From positions 1 to 64,000 of the forward strand of contig NZ_LXFU01000045.1 of NCBI RefSeq assembly GCF_001657485.1: a DNA stretch of 64,000 nucleotides. Direction: 5' to 3'. The stretch is from Rhizobium sp. WYCCWR10014 (GTDB lineage: Bacteria > Pseudomonadota > Alphaproteobacteria > Rhizobiales > Rhizobiaceae). Made by a program: the position numbers and the translations under genes. Shown one piece after another: positions 34,021 through 42,944 of this stretch. Below the pieces are notes generated by a model that saw only the letters and a list, made by a program, of their open reading frames with translations, was not told where the DNA came from and made no database searches. Every line of letters starts with the position of its first letter. Position 1 is the first letter of the stretch.

Positions 34021-35553
34021 ATGATGATCAAGCTTTCGTTTGCGCCTTCAGCGCGTTTCGCCCGGCGGCTTTCGCTCGGTGCCGCGCTCTCGGCCGGCCT
34101 GGTGATGACGGCGATGACGCCGGCCGAGGCGGCGAAGACCACGCTCAATCTCGGCATGAGCGTCGAGCCGACCGGTCTCGACCCGACGATCGCAGCACCG
34201 GTCGCAATCGGCCAGGTGACCTGGCAGAACGTGTTCGAAGGGCTGGTGACGATCGACCACGCCGGCAAGATCCAGCCGCAGCTGGCAAAAAGCTGGGAGA
34301 TCTCTCCCGATGGCCTGACCTATACCTTCAAGCTGCAGACCGGCGTCAAATTCCATGACGGCGAGGCCTTCGATGCCACTGCCGCCAAGTTTTCGCTCGA
34401 CCGCGCCCGTGGCGCCGATTCGGTCAATCCGCAGAAGCGCTTCTTCGCTTCGATCGCATCGATCGATACGCCCGATGCCGAAACGCTGGTGCTGCATCTC
34501 TCGGCACCGACCGGCAGCCTGATCTACTGGCTCGGCTGGCCAGCCTCGGTGATGGTCGCACCGAAGACGGCTGCCGACGACAAGACGACGCCGGTGGGCA
34601 CCGGTCCGTTCAAATTCGCCAGCTGGGCGAAGGGCGACAAGGTCGAACTCGCCAGGAATGCCGATTATTGGAACAAGGATGCGGCCGCCAAGCTCGACAA
34701 GGTGACCTTCCGCTTTATCGCCGATCCGCAGGCGCAGGCGGCTGCATTGAAATCCGGCGATCTCGATGCCTTTCCGGAATTTGCAGCACCCGAACTGATG
34801 AGTTCCTTCGACGGCGATGCGAGGCTCGTCACCAGGATCGGCAATACCGAGCTCAAGGTCGTTGCCGGCATGAACAATGCCAAGAAGCCTTTCGACGACA
34901 AACGCGTCCGCCAGGCGCTGATGATGGCGATCGACCGCAAGACGGTAATCGACGGCGCATGGTCCGGCCTCGGCACACCGATCGGCAGCCACTACACGCC
35001 GAACGATCCGGGCTATCAGGACATGACCAATGTGCTGCCCTATGACGTCGAGAAGGCGAAGGCGCTGCTGGCCGAAGCCGGCTACCCCAACGGTTTCACC
35101 TTCACGATCAAATCGCCGCAAATGGCCTATGCGCCGCGTAGTGCCCAGGTGATGCAGGCGATGTTTGCCGAGATCGGCGTGACGATGAATATCGAGCCGA
35201 CGGAATTTCCGGCGAAATGGGTCCAGGACATCATGAAGGACCGCAACTTCGACATGACGATCGTTGCCCATGCCGAACCGCTCGACATCGACATCTATGC
35301 CCGCGATCCCTATTATTTCAATTATAAGAACCCCGCTTTCAACGCGCTGATGAAGAAGGTCCAAGAGACGGCCGATCCTGCCGCGCAGAATGCGATCTAT
35401 GGCGACGCGCAGAAGATCCTCGCCGAGGACGTGCCGGCGCTCTACCTTTTCGTCATGCCGAAACTCGGCGTCTGGGACAAGAAGCTGAAGGGCCTGTGGG
35501 AGAACGAGCCGATCCCTTCCAACGTGCTGTCAGGTGTTTCCTGGGACGATTGA
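34021..35553 (+). CDS. Peptide-type ABC transporter substrate-binding protein (family 5)
   Basis: The 510-residue protein has a signal peptide (LSLGAALSAGLVMTAMTPAEA, cleaved near residue 38). The family 5 body follows: TLNLGMSVEPTGLDPT, then AKSWEISPDGLTYTFKLQ, GVKFHDGEAFDA and DKRVRQALMMAIDRKTVI. This class binds oligopeptides, nickel complexes or other small amides in the periplasm. The start is ATG 34021 (or 34024). It is followed by two permease genes, but no ATPase gene of the system is present in the window. Confidence 0.95.
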   Translation: MMIKLSFAPSARFARRLSLGAALSAGLVMTAMTPAEAAKTTLNLGMSVEPTGLDPTIAAPVAIGQVTWQNVFEGLVTIDHAGKIQPQLAKSWEISPDGLTYTFKLQTGVKFHDGEAFDATAAKFSLDRARGADSVNPQKRFFASIASIDTPDAETLVLHLSAPTGSLIYWLGWPASVMVAPKTAADDKTTPVGTGPFKFASWAKGDKVELARNADYWNKDAAAKLDKVTFRFIADPQAQAAALKSGDLDAFPEFAAPELMSSFDGDARLVTRIGNTELKVVAGMNNAKKPFDDKRVRQALMMAIDRKTVIDGAWSGLGTPIGSHYTPNDPGYQDMTNVLPYDVEKAKALLAEAGYPNGFTFTIKSPQMAYAPRSAQVMQAMFAEIGVTMNIEPTEFPAKWVQDIMKDRNFDMTIVAHAEPLDIDIYARDPYYFNYKNPAFNALMKKVQETADPAAQNAIYGDAQKILAEDVPALYLFVMPKLGVWDKKLKGLWENEPIPSNVLSGVSWDD

Positions 35554-35891
35554 GAGCGGCAGGCTGGGGTGGGATGAGTCTAGGAGACATCCGACATGCA
35601 TTTGGCCGATATCGCGCGCAGCCGTCTCCCTTCCTCACCACGTCGGTTCAGCTCGGGTTCGCTGGCGAATGACATTCCTGACGCAAGCGCTTGTGCCGTG
35701 AATGGCTCCTTCCCGCTCCGCCCTCCGTCATGCTCGGCCTTGAGCCGAGCATCCACACCGCATCCACCAGCAGCCTTGGCATGGATCCTCGGCTCAAGGC
35801 CGAGGAGGACGGAGAGTGGGGTTGGCGTTCTCGCCAAACTCGCCGCCGATGCGCCGGGGAGCCGCCGTTCCACATCGAAAGTGTGGCACGC
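35554..35891. other. Gap between binding protein and first permease
   Basis: A 338-bp gap lies inside what should be one ABC operon. It is unusual because these genes are normally a few bases apart. It contains the family E palindromic repeat (35724-35814) and no gene. Confidence 0.55.
35724..35814. repeat. Palindromic repeat, family E (REP-like)
   Basis: CTCCGTCATGCTCGGCCTTGA on the left pairs with GGCTCAAGGCCGAGGAGGA on the right around a short linker. It matches a widespread alphaproteobacterial pattern built on 'TCATcCTCGGgCTtGacCCGAGgATC'. The left arm departs from the consensus at one base. Confidence 0.7.
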
Positions 35892-36839
35892 ATGATCTCA
35901 CTCCTCGCCCGCCGCTTCGCCGCTCTTCTCGTCACGCTGGTCATCGTCTCACTGCTGATCTTTGCCGTCATGGACCTTCTGCCCGGCGATCCCGCCTCGA
36001 TCATGCTCGGCACCTCGGCAACACCGGAAACGCTTGCAGCGCTCCGTCACAGTCTCGGCCTCGACCAGCCGCTGCTGCTGCGTTACGGGCAATGGTTGAC
36101 CGGCGTGCTCTCCGGCGATCTCGGCAGTTCCCTGACCTATGGCGTACCGGTCGCGGGGTTGATCGTCGAGCGGCTGGCGGTAACGCTGCCGCTGGCGCTG
36201 ATGGCGATCGTGCTTTCGGTGGCGATTGCCCTGCCGCTCGGCGTGGTGGCCGCGTCGCGCCGCGGCGGTGTCTTCGACATCATCGCAACGCTGTTTTCGC
36301 AGATCAGCATCGCCGTTCCCGCCTTCTGGGTGGCGCTGCTGTTGATCATCCTGTTTTCGACGATGCTCGGGCTGATGCCGGCCGGCGGTTTCCCGGGCTG
36401 GAGCGCCGGCCTGCTGCCGGCATTGCAGGCGCTGGTTATGCCCGCCGTCGCGCTGGCGATGCCGCAGGCGGGAGTGTTGACGCGGGTGGCACGCTCGGCG
36501 GTGCTCGATACGATGCATGAGGACTTTGCCCGCACCGCCGTTGCCAAGGGACTGTCACGTAGTGCCGTGCTTTGGCGGCATATCGTGCCGAATGCACTGA
36601 TCCCGATCCTCACCATGATCGGGCTGCAATTCACCTTTCTCGTCGCCGGCGCGGTGCTGGTGGAAAACGTGTTCAACCTTCCCGGCCTCGGGCGGCTCGC
36701 GCTGCAGGCGCTCTCCCAGCGTGACATCATCGTCATGCAGGATGTCGTGCTGTTCTTCGCAGGCCTGGTCATCGTGATGAATTTCATCGTCGATCTCTCC
36801 TATCTGGCGATTGATCCCAGGATGAGAAAGGCGGCCTGA
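35892..36839 (+). CDS. ABC transporter permease (DppB-like)
   Basis: The 315-residue inner-membrane protein has about six helices. Its permease signature is in EDFARTAVAKGLSRSAVLWRH (the EAA loop that docks the ATPase), followed by IPILTMIGLQFTFLVAGAVL. The start (DppB: 'lD....lRYGqWL') also fits, with LGLDQPLLLRYGQWLTG at residues about 58-74. The ATG at 35892 lies in the frame that opens at 35691; the earlier part is repeat sequence. Confidence 0.95.
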   Translation: MISLLARRFAALLVTLVIVSLLIFAVMDLLPGDPASIMLGTSATPETLAALRHSLGLDQPLLLRYGQWLTGVLSGDLGSSLTYGVPVAGLIVERLAVTLPLALMAIVLSVAIALPLGVVAASRRGGVFDIIATLFSQISIAVPAFWVALLLIILFSTMLGLMPAGGFPGWSAGLLPALQALVMPAVALAMPQAGVLTRVARSAVLDTMHEDFARTAVAKGLSRSAVLWRHIVPNALIPILTMIGLQFTFLVAGAVLVENVFNLPGLGRLALQALSQRDIIVMQDVVLFFAGLVIVMNFIVDLSYLAIDPRMRKAA

Positions 36840-36842
36840 CGC

Positions 36843-37706
36843 ATGGCACCGATCGTATCCAACGCCATCATCAGCCGCCGCCGGGTCTTTAGATTTAGCC
36901 GGCGAATGAACCTGATTGCAGGGTCTGTCATCATCGGCCTGCTGGTCGCCGTTGCGCTGCTGTCGCTCGTCTGGACACCGCTGCCGCCGGCGAAAATGCA
37001 GATCATCCACAAGCTGCAGCCGCCGCTTGCATTCGGCCTGCTCGGCACGGACCAGTTCGGCCGCGATGTGCTTTCGATGCTGATGGCGGGATGCTGGAAT
37101 TCACTGTCGATCGCCATCACTGCGGTTGCGATCGGCGGGACGCTCGGCTCGATATCAGGCATTTCGGCGGCGGCAATCCGCGGTCCCTTCGAGGCGTTGC
37201 TGATGCGGATCTGCGACGTCATCTTCGCGCTTCCGCCGATCCTGTCGGCCATGGTGCTCGGCGCCTTTCTCGGGCCAGGGCGGTTCACCGCGATCACCGC
37301 GATCGCCGTCTTCATGATCCCGGTTTTTGCCCGCGTCACACTCGCGACCTCGCTGCAGGCCTGGAGCCGCGACTATGTGACGGCGGCGCGCGCGATCGGC
37401 AATACACGCCTGACCATTTCGCTGCGCCATGTACTGCCGAATATCATCAGCCAGATCATCGTGCATGGTGCGATCCAGCTGGGGCTGGCGATCCTGACCG
37501 AAGCGGGTCTCAGCTTCCTCGGGCTCGGCATGGCGCCGCCGGCGCCGACCTGGGGTCGGATGCTTGCCGATGCGCAAACCTATCTGGCGCTCGCCCCCTG
37601 GCTGGCGATCCTGCCCGGCCTTGCCATCGCGCTCACCGTCTTCGGCTTCAACATGCTCGGCGACGGTTTGCGCGATCTGCTCGACCCGCGCGAGGCGAGC
37701 CGCTGA
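36843..37706 (+). CDS. ABC transporter permease (DppC-like)
   Basis: The 287-residue permease pairs with the DppB-like gene 3 bp upstream. It has the short N-terminal cytoplasmic part, then HKLQPPLAFGLLGTDQFGRDV (DppC signature 'G.HplGTDqlGRDv'). The EAA loop is SRDYVTAARAIGNTRLTISLRH, and the end is NMLGDGLRDLLDPRE. Together with the binding protein this forms an incomplete importer; the ATPases must come from elsewhere. Confidence 0.95.
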   Translation: MAPIVSNAIISRRRVFRFSRRMNLIAGSVIIGLLVAVALLSLVWTPLPPAKMQIIHKLQPPLAFGLLGTDQFGRDVLSMLMAGCWNSLSIAITAVAIGGTLGSISGISAAAIRGPFEALLMRICDVIFALPPILSAMVLGAFLGPGRFTAITAIAVFMIPVFARVTLATSLQAWSRDYVTAARAIGNTRLTISLRHVLPNIISQIIVHGAIQLGLAILTEAGLSFLGLGMAPPAPTWGRMLADAQTYLALAPWLAILPGLAIALTVFGFNMLGDGLRDLLDPREASR

Positions 37707-37742
37707 TGTCCTCCCAAGACGAAAAGCCCGAAAGACCATGCC

Positions 37743-39134
37743 ATGACCGAAACCGACCTCACCATCCGCGAACTCAGGCAGCGTTTCACCGATAAGAGCC
37801 TTTCCCCTCTCGAATACTGGCTCGCCCTCGAAGACCATATCGCCGCCTGGGAGCCGTCGATTTCGGCGCTCTACCTCTACGATCCGGAATCGGCGCGCGC
37901 CCAGGCGAAAGCATCGACGGAGCGCTGGGCGAAGGCAGAAACGCTAGGTCCCCTCGACGGCATCCCGGTGACGCTGAAGGAACTGATCGCCACGAAGGGC
38001 CAACCGGTGCCATCAGGCACAAGGGCAGTGGAACTCAAACCGGCAGAGGCCGACGCGCCGGCCGCGGCCCGGCTGCGGGAAGACGGCGCGGTGATCTTCG
38101 CCAAGACCACCTGCCCCGATTACGGCATGCTTTCCTCCGGGCTTTCGAGCTTTCATCCTCTCAGCCGCAATCCCTGGAACACCACGCAGAATCCCGGCGG
38201 ATCGAGCGCCGGGGCTTCCGCAGCGGCAGCGGCCGGTTACGGACCGCTGCATATCGGGACCGATATCGGCGGCTCGGTGCGCCTTCCCGCCGGCTGGACC
38301 GGCATCTTCGGCTTCAAGCCAAGCCATGGCCGCATTCCGGCCGATCCCTATTATGTCGGGCGCTGCGTCGGGCCGATGGCGCGCACAGTCGAGGATGCGG
38401 CCTTTTCGATGGCGACGCTGTCACGGCCGGACTGGCGCGACGGCACCAGCCTGCCGCCGAACGATTTCAACTGGATGGATCTCGACATCGACCTGTCGGG
38501 CATGACGATCGGGTTGATGCTCGATGCCGGCTGCGGGCTTGCGGTGGACGACGAGATCAGGGGGGCGGTCGAAACGGCGGCGAAACAGTTCGAGGCGGCC
38601 GGCGCGACCATTCTATCGGTCCAGCCAGTGCTGACACGCGCAATGCTGGATGGGCTCGACAATTTCTGGCGATCCCGGCTCTGGGGCGATATTGCCGATC
38701 TCGACGAGGAGCGGCGCGACAGCATCTTGCCCTATATCAGGGATTGGGCGAAGGGTGGCGCCGACATCCGCGGCGTCGATGCGGTCAGAGGCTTCAACCA
38801 GACGATCGAGATGCGCAAGAGCTGCGGACGGCTCTTCACCGAGGTCGACGCCCTGCTTTCGCCGACCAATCCGATCATCTCCTATCCGGCCGAATGGGCA
38901 TCTCCGACCAATGATCCGGCCCTGCCGTTCGAACATATCGCTTTCACGGTGCCGTGGAACATGTCGGAGCAGCCGGCCGCCTCGATCAATTGCGGTTTCT
39001 CCCGCTCAGGCATGCCGATCGGGTTGCAGATCGTCGGGCCACGCTTCGACGACATGCGGGTGCTCAGACTGTCGAAAGCCTTCGAGGATTGGACGGGCAC
39101 ATTGAGATCCTGGCCGCAGCCTCCGATCGGCTGA
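37743..39134 (+). CDS. Amidase signature family enzyme
   Basis: The 463-residue protein has the amidase Ser-cisSer-Lys triad. The lysine is in GIPVTLKELIATKG (about residue 80). The serines are in NPGGSSAGASAAAAAGYGPLHIGTDIGGSVRLPA (the glycine/serine-rich signature). The end resembles the usual AMYR fold. It hydrolyses carboxamides; the exact amide is not readable. It follows the DppC-like permease after 36 bp, so the operon may import an amide or short peptide and hydrolyse it. Confidence 0.94.
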   Translation: MTETDLTIRELRQRFTDKSLSPLEYWLALEDHIAAWEPSISALYLYDPESARAQAKASTERWAKAETLGPLDGIPVTLKELIATKGQPVPSGTRAVELKPAEADAPAAARLREDGAVIFAKTTCPDYGMLSSGLSSFHPLSRNPWNTTQNPGGSSAGASAAAAAGYGPLHIGTDIGGSVRLPAGWTGIFGFKPSHGRIPADPYYVGRCVGPMARTVEDAAFSMATLSRPDWRDGTSLPPNDFNWMDLDIDLSGMTIGLMLDAGCGLAVDDEIRGAVETAAKQFEAAGATILSVQPVLTRAMLDGLDNFWRSRLWGDIADLDEERRDSILPYIRDWAKGGADIRGVDAVRGFNQTIEMRKSCGRLFTEVDALLSPTNPIISYPAEWASPTNDPALPFEHIAFTVPWNMSEQPAASINCGFSRSGMPIGLQIVGPRFDDMRVLRLSKAFEDWTGTLRSWPQPPIG

Positions 39135-39992
39135 TCAGCTGATCGGGCGGCGATAGCCGGTCGGTTGCTCGTAGAGCCAGCCGATGCGCTCGACCGCGGC
39201 CTCGAAATTCTCGCGCGCCACCGTCATGCTATGGCCGTTGGCGTGCAGAATGGTTTCCGGATCTTCGAAGACGGCGACATGACCATTCCAGAATACCAGG
39301 TCGCCACGACGGATTTCGGAGCGATCGATCGGCTGGCCGAGGCCCGCCGCCTGCATATCGGTATCGCGTGGCACAGCTCTGCCCGTCATCAGCATCGCCA
39401 GCTGGACGAGGCCGGAGCAATCGATGCCGAGGCCGGAACGTCCGCCCCAGAGATAGGGCGTTTCCAGGAAACGGGCGACGACCTCCACGTAATCGGCGCC
39501 ATCGAGGGCGCCGATCGGCTGGACATGCTTGGCGAAGATCGCCGTTCCGTCCTCGAGCACGACATAGCGATTGCCGCGCGCTTCCGCCACGCCGGCGACA
39601 TGAACGCGGCTTCCCATCGACAGGATCGCCTGGTGGGGCTTACGCAGTTCCGGTTCGGGATAGACGAAGGAGCGTTGCACGGTGACGATATGGGTCGGCG
39701 CCGGCCGGCCTTCCAGGAGCGCGTCCGCCGCGACATAACCGACATAACCGTCCGAGGCGGCTTTCACCCAGCACCAGCCACCGGCGCGATCGAAAACCGT
39801 CACGTCCTCGCCGAGAAGCAGTTCGGTATCGATGCCGCGGGCAAGGTCCGGTTCGGGACGCAGGGCCACGACCGGGACGGCAACGCGGGCGGGCGCGCCT
39901 TCAGTAAAACGCGAAGCCTCGACCTTGCCTTCGAGCCCCGCTTCCGCGAGATCAGACCTGTAGGCATGCAGGCGGCGGTCGAGTATCGTCAT
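39135..39992 (-). CDS. NlpC/P60 (C40) cysteine peptidase with SH3 domains
   Basis: The 285-residue protein has SH3-type repeats (about residues 35-150; GGWCWVKAASDGYVGYVAAD and GNRYVVLEDGTAIFAKH) and a C-terminal NlpC/P60 domain. The catalytic cysteine is in GIDCSGLVQLAM and the histidine in FWNGHVAVFED. Such enzymes cleave murein peptide stems, often gamma-D-Glu-diaminopimelate bonds. No signal peptide is visible, so it may act on recycled muropeptides in the cytosol. The ATG at 39992 has AAGGA 6 bases upstream. It is the last of a three-gene minus-strand group. Confidence 0.9.
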   Translation of the reverse strand: MTILDRRLHAYRSDLAEAGLEGKVEASRFTEGAPARVAVPVVALRPEPDLARGIDTELLLGEDVTVFDRAGGWCWVKAASDGYVGYVAADALLEGRPAPTHIVTVQRSFVYPEPELRKPHQAILSMGSRVHVAGVAEARGNRYVVLEDGTAIFAKHVQPIGALDGADYVEVVARFLETPYLWGGRSGLGIDCSGLVQLAMLMTGRAVPRDTDMQAAGLGQPIDRSEIRRGDLVFWNGHVAVFEDPETILHANGHSMTVARENFEAAVERIGWLYEQPTGYRRPIS

Positions 39993-40003
39993 TCGCATTC
40001 CTT

Positions 40004-40354
40004 TCAGATCGGCAACCGGCGGGCCTGATCTCGGATGAGATCGCCGAGCTTTTCCAGATAGAGCGCGCCGTCGACAGTGCGCTTGATAAGCACGTTGCGC
40101 CGGTCGGCATCGTCGCGCACGCGGTCGACCAGACCCATCCCGCCCATCGTGTCCAAGGCGCGGGTGATGACCGGCTTGGTGACATCTAGCGTGGCGGCAA
40201 GCCCGCGCACCGTGTGCGGCGGCGGCACCAGATAAATATGCAGCAGGATCGCCATCTGGCGCAACGTCAAATCGCGGTCGTCGTGGCGGACCTGATCGAG
40301 CGCCGCGCCATGCCAGAGCCCCAGCGCCTGGGAGGCGGTCAGTTCGATCGGCAC
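40004..40354 (-). CDS. MarR family transcriptional regulator
   Basis: The 116-residue protein is a compact winged helix. HTVRGLAATLDVTKPVITRALDTM is the recognition segment and DADRRNVLIKRTVDG is the wing. It starts with GTG. It lies between the C40 peptidase and M17 aminopeptidase genes and probably controls that group. The ligand is unknown. Confidence 0.85.
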   Translation of the reverse strand: MPIELTASQALGLWHGAALDQVRHDDRDLTLRQMAILLHIYLVPPPHTVRGLAATLDVTKPVITRALDTMGGMGLVDRVRDDADRRNVLIKRTVDGALYLEKLGDLIRDQARRLPI

Positions 40355-40501
40355 GGCCCCTCCGGAAGATCGTTACGCTAACGTTCCATTTTCCGGCAGT
40401 TGCCCTGCATATGCAAGGGCTGCCGGGAATTGCCGCCCGGTAAGGTGAATAAAATTTTAACGATCGGCAGCGGGGCGCAACGCGTGAACACGCGGCGCGC
40501 C

Positions 40502-41914
40502 TCAACCTTTTTTGCGTATGGGGTCAACGCAGCTTTCGCGGATATGGTGAAAGAGCGCGCGGATCGCCTGTGCCTCGCCGCCGCCCGGCGAATGCGGCCG
40601 TTCGGACGGAGCCCAGCCGTAAATGTCGAAATGCACCCAGCTCTTCGCCTTGCTGACGAAACGCTTGAGGAAGAGGGCCGCAGTGATCGCACCCGCCATG
40701 CCGCCGGCCGGTGCATTGGTGAGGTCGGCGAACTTGGTGCGGATATCCTTTTCGTAGCCGGAATAGAGCGGCAGGCGCCACAGCGGATCGTCGGTTTCCA
40801 GGCTCGATTCGGTCAGGTCATGCGCCAGATTGGCGTCATCGGTGAAGAAGGGTGGGAGATCCGGACCGAGGGCAACGCGGGCAGCACCGGTCAGCGTCGC
40901 CATGTCGATCAAGAGCTCGGGCTCTTCCTCGTCGGCATAGGCAAGCGCGTCGGCAAGGATCAAACGGCCTTCGGCGTCGGTATTGTCTATCTGGACGGTT
41001 AGGCCCTTGCGGCTGCGGTAGATGTCGCCGGGCCGGAAGGCATTGGACGAGATCGCGTTTTCGACGACGGGGACAATGACGCGCAGGTCGACCTTCAGCT
41101 TGGCGTCCATGATCATCAAGGCAAGCCCCATGACATTTGCCGCGCCACCCATGTCCTTCTTCATCAGCAGCATGGAGGCGGCAGGCTTGATGTCGAGACC
41201 GCCGGTATCGAAGCAGACGCCCTTGCCGACGAGCGTCACCTTGCGATGGCCCTTCTTGCCCCAGCGCAGCTCGAGAAGGCGCGGCGCGTCGGCGCTGGCG
41301 CGGCCGACAGTATGGACCAGCGGGAAGTTCTGCTTGAGCAGGTCGTCGCCCGATATAACCGATATCTCCGCCTTGTAATGTTCGGCCAGGCCACGGAAAA
41401 CGGCCTCGAGCTGGTTCGGCCCCATATCGTTCGTCGGCGTATTGATGAGGTCGCGGGCGAGAAAGACGCCGGCGAGCTGGCGCTTGATGTCGGCGGCGTC
41501 GGCATCGCGGGGGATCATCAGCGTCGCCGCCGGCGATTTTTCGGATTTGTAGCGGTCGAAACGGTAGCTGCCGAGCCCGAAGCCGAGGGCCAGGCGATTT
41601 GCCGTCAGCGGCGCGGTCTCGATGTGCCAGTCGCCGGCCGGCAGCGCACGGGCGAGCCTGCCGGTGATATAAGGCTGCTCGGATGGATTGGTGCCGAGGC
41701 CGTAAAGCGCGCCGCCTAGATGGCCTTCGGCCGTCGGGATCAGCAGCAGCGACCCGCTTTCAGCCTTGTAGCCTGCCCTGCGCGCCCAATCGAGCGCGAT
41801 CGGATCGATCGTGCCGGTTTCGATATGGGCAGGCGTGACGGCAAAGATCGGCAGCGTCGAGCCGCCCTTCGCGTTGAAAGGGGTCGGTCTCTCGATGAAC
41901 TGATAGGGGGCCAT
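40502..41914 (-). CDS. Leucyl aminopeptidase family (M17) peptidase
   Basis: The 470-residue protein is an M17 metallopeptidase. GKGVCFDTGGLDIKPA carries the metal-binding lysine/aspartate region, NTDAEGRLILADAL is the exact family signature, and LIDMATLTGAARVALG follows. Members of this family release N-terminal residues from peptides using two metal ions. The long N-terminal domain (about 1-170) is less conserved. It is the first gene of the minus-strand group with marR and the C40 peptidase. Confidence 0.93.
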   Translation of the reverse strand: MAPYQFIERPTPFNAKGGSTLPIFAVTPAHIETGTIDPIALDWARRAGYKAESGSLLLIPTAEGHLGGALYGLGTNPSEQPYITGRLARALPAGDWHIETAPLTANRLALGFGLGSYRFDRYKSEKSPAATLMIPRDADAADIKRQLAGVFLARDLINTPTNDMGPNQLEAVFRGLAEHYKAEISVISGDDLLKQNFPLVHTVGRASADAPRLLELRWGKKGHRKVTLVGKGVCFDTGGLDIKPAASMLLMKKDMGGAANVMGLALMIMDAKLKVDLRVIVPVVENAISSNAFRPGDIYRSRKGLTVQIDNTDAEGRLILADALAYADEEEPELLIDMATLTGAARVALGPDLPPFFTDDANLAHDLTESSLETDDPLWRLPLYSGYEKDIRTKFADLTNAPAGGMAGAITAALFLKRFVSKAKSWVHFDIYGWAPSERPHSPGGGEAQAIRALFHHIRESCVDPIRKKG

Positions 41915-41953
41915 GATTGTCCTTCGGCGGTCGTAAGGAATCGTTCCTTAACG

Positions 41954-41973
41954 GTCTGTTAGGGTTAACAGAC
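41954..41973. promoter_or_regulatory. Inverted repeat between M17 peptidase and tadD
   Basis: GTCTGTTA (41954-41961) and TAACAGAC (41966-41973) are perfect 8-bp arms with a 4-base spacer. They lie 40 bp from the M17 start and 86 bp from the tadD start. This looks like an operator for one or both divergent genes. Confidence 0.5.
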
Positions 41974-42058
41974 TATTGCTGGAGCGAAGATTACGCGTCA
42001 AACCTTTCCCTGTTCCGCTTCGAGGTCAGGCGCCGATTTCGGAATCCAGGAACGCGTC

Positions 42059-42895
42059 ATGCCTACCTCGCTCACCACTACATTTACGAATCGTATCCTG
42101 CAGGGCGCTGCGGCAACGTTGCTCGTCTTGGCACTTGCCGGTTGCTCGACGACCAAGGACCGGATGACAACGGGCTCGGTGCCGAAACTCACCAAGCCGG
42201 TCGAAGAGATGGACGCGACCGAACTGCGCTCGGCGACGGGCCGGCTCGGCCAGGCCTATGAAAAGAACCCGCGCGATCCGGTCACCGGCGTCAACTACGC
42301 CAATCTGCTGCGCATGAACGGCCGCGACACGCAGGCGCTCGCCGTCATGCAGCAGGTGGCGATCGCCAATCCCGGCGACCGCAACGTGCTGGCCGCCTAC
42401 GGCAAGGCGCAGGCGGCGGCCGGCCAGTTTCAGCAGGCGCTCGACACGATCGGGCGCGCCCAGACACCGGACCGTCCGGACTGGAAGCTGATCTCGGCCC
42501 AAGGCGCGATCCTCGACCAGATGGGCCGGGCAAGCGATGCCCGGCAGCGCTACCGCGACGCGCTCGACATCCAGCCGAACGAGCCCTCCATCCTTTCCAA
42601 CCTCGGCATGTCCTATGTGCTGACCGGCGATCTGCGCACGGCCGAAACCTACCTGCGCTCCGCCGCCGGCCAGCCCACAGCCGACAGCCGCGTCAGGCAG
42701 AACCTTGCCTTGGTCGTCGGTCTGCAGGGGCGTTTCCCGGAAGCCGAGCAGATCGCCCGGCGCGAACTTTCGCCGCAACAGGCCGATGCCAATGTCGCCT
42801 ATCTCAGAGGAATGCTCTCGCAGCAGAATTCCTGGCAGAAACTCGCCGCCAAGGACAAGACGCCTGGCGCAGCGGACGGCAGCAATACCAACTGA
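42059..42895 (+). CDS. tadD: TadD-like pilus assembly lipoprotein (TPR)
   Basis: The 278-residue protein has a lipoprotein signal with lipobox LALAGC (cysteine near residue 30). TPR motifs follow (LGQAYEKNPRDPVTGVNYANLL; NVLAAYGKAQAAAGQFQQAL; PSILSNLGMSYVLTGDLRTAE). TadD is the outer-membrane pilotin-like factor of Tad/Flp pili. It lies apart from the main tad cluster and on the other strand, separated by a LysE exporter. The call rests on the TPR layout, the lipobox and the nearby tad genes. Confidence 0.85.
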   Translation: MPTSLTTTFTNRILQGAAATLLVLALAGCSTTKDRMTTGSVPKLTKPVEEMDATELRSATGRLGQAYEKNPRDPVTGVNYANLLRMNGRDTQALAVMQQVAIANPGDRNVLAAYGKAQAAAGQFQQALDTIGRAQTPDRPDWKLISAQGAILDQMGRASDARQRYRDALDIQPNEPSILSNLGMSYVLTGDLRTAETYLRSAAGQPTADSRVRQNLALVVGLQGRFPEAEQIARRELSPQQADANVAYLRGMLSQQNSWQKLAAKDKTPGAADGSNTN

Positions 42896-42944
42896 CCGGA
42901 TCTCCTCTGAGCATGAGAGCGTCCGAAGTCACTCGCGCGCCAGC

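Noticed and set aside
34048-35364. 438-codon minus-strand frame opposite the ABC binding protein
   Set aside because: It is rich in His/Arg/Gly with no motif; the plus frame is a canonical family 5 binding protein.
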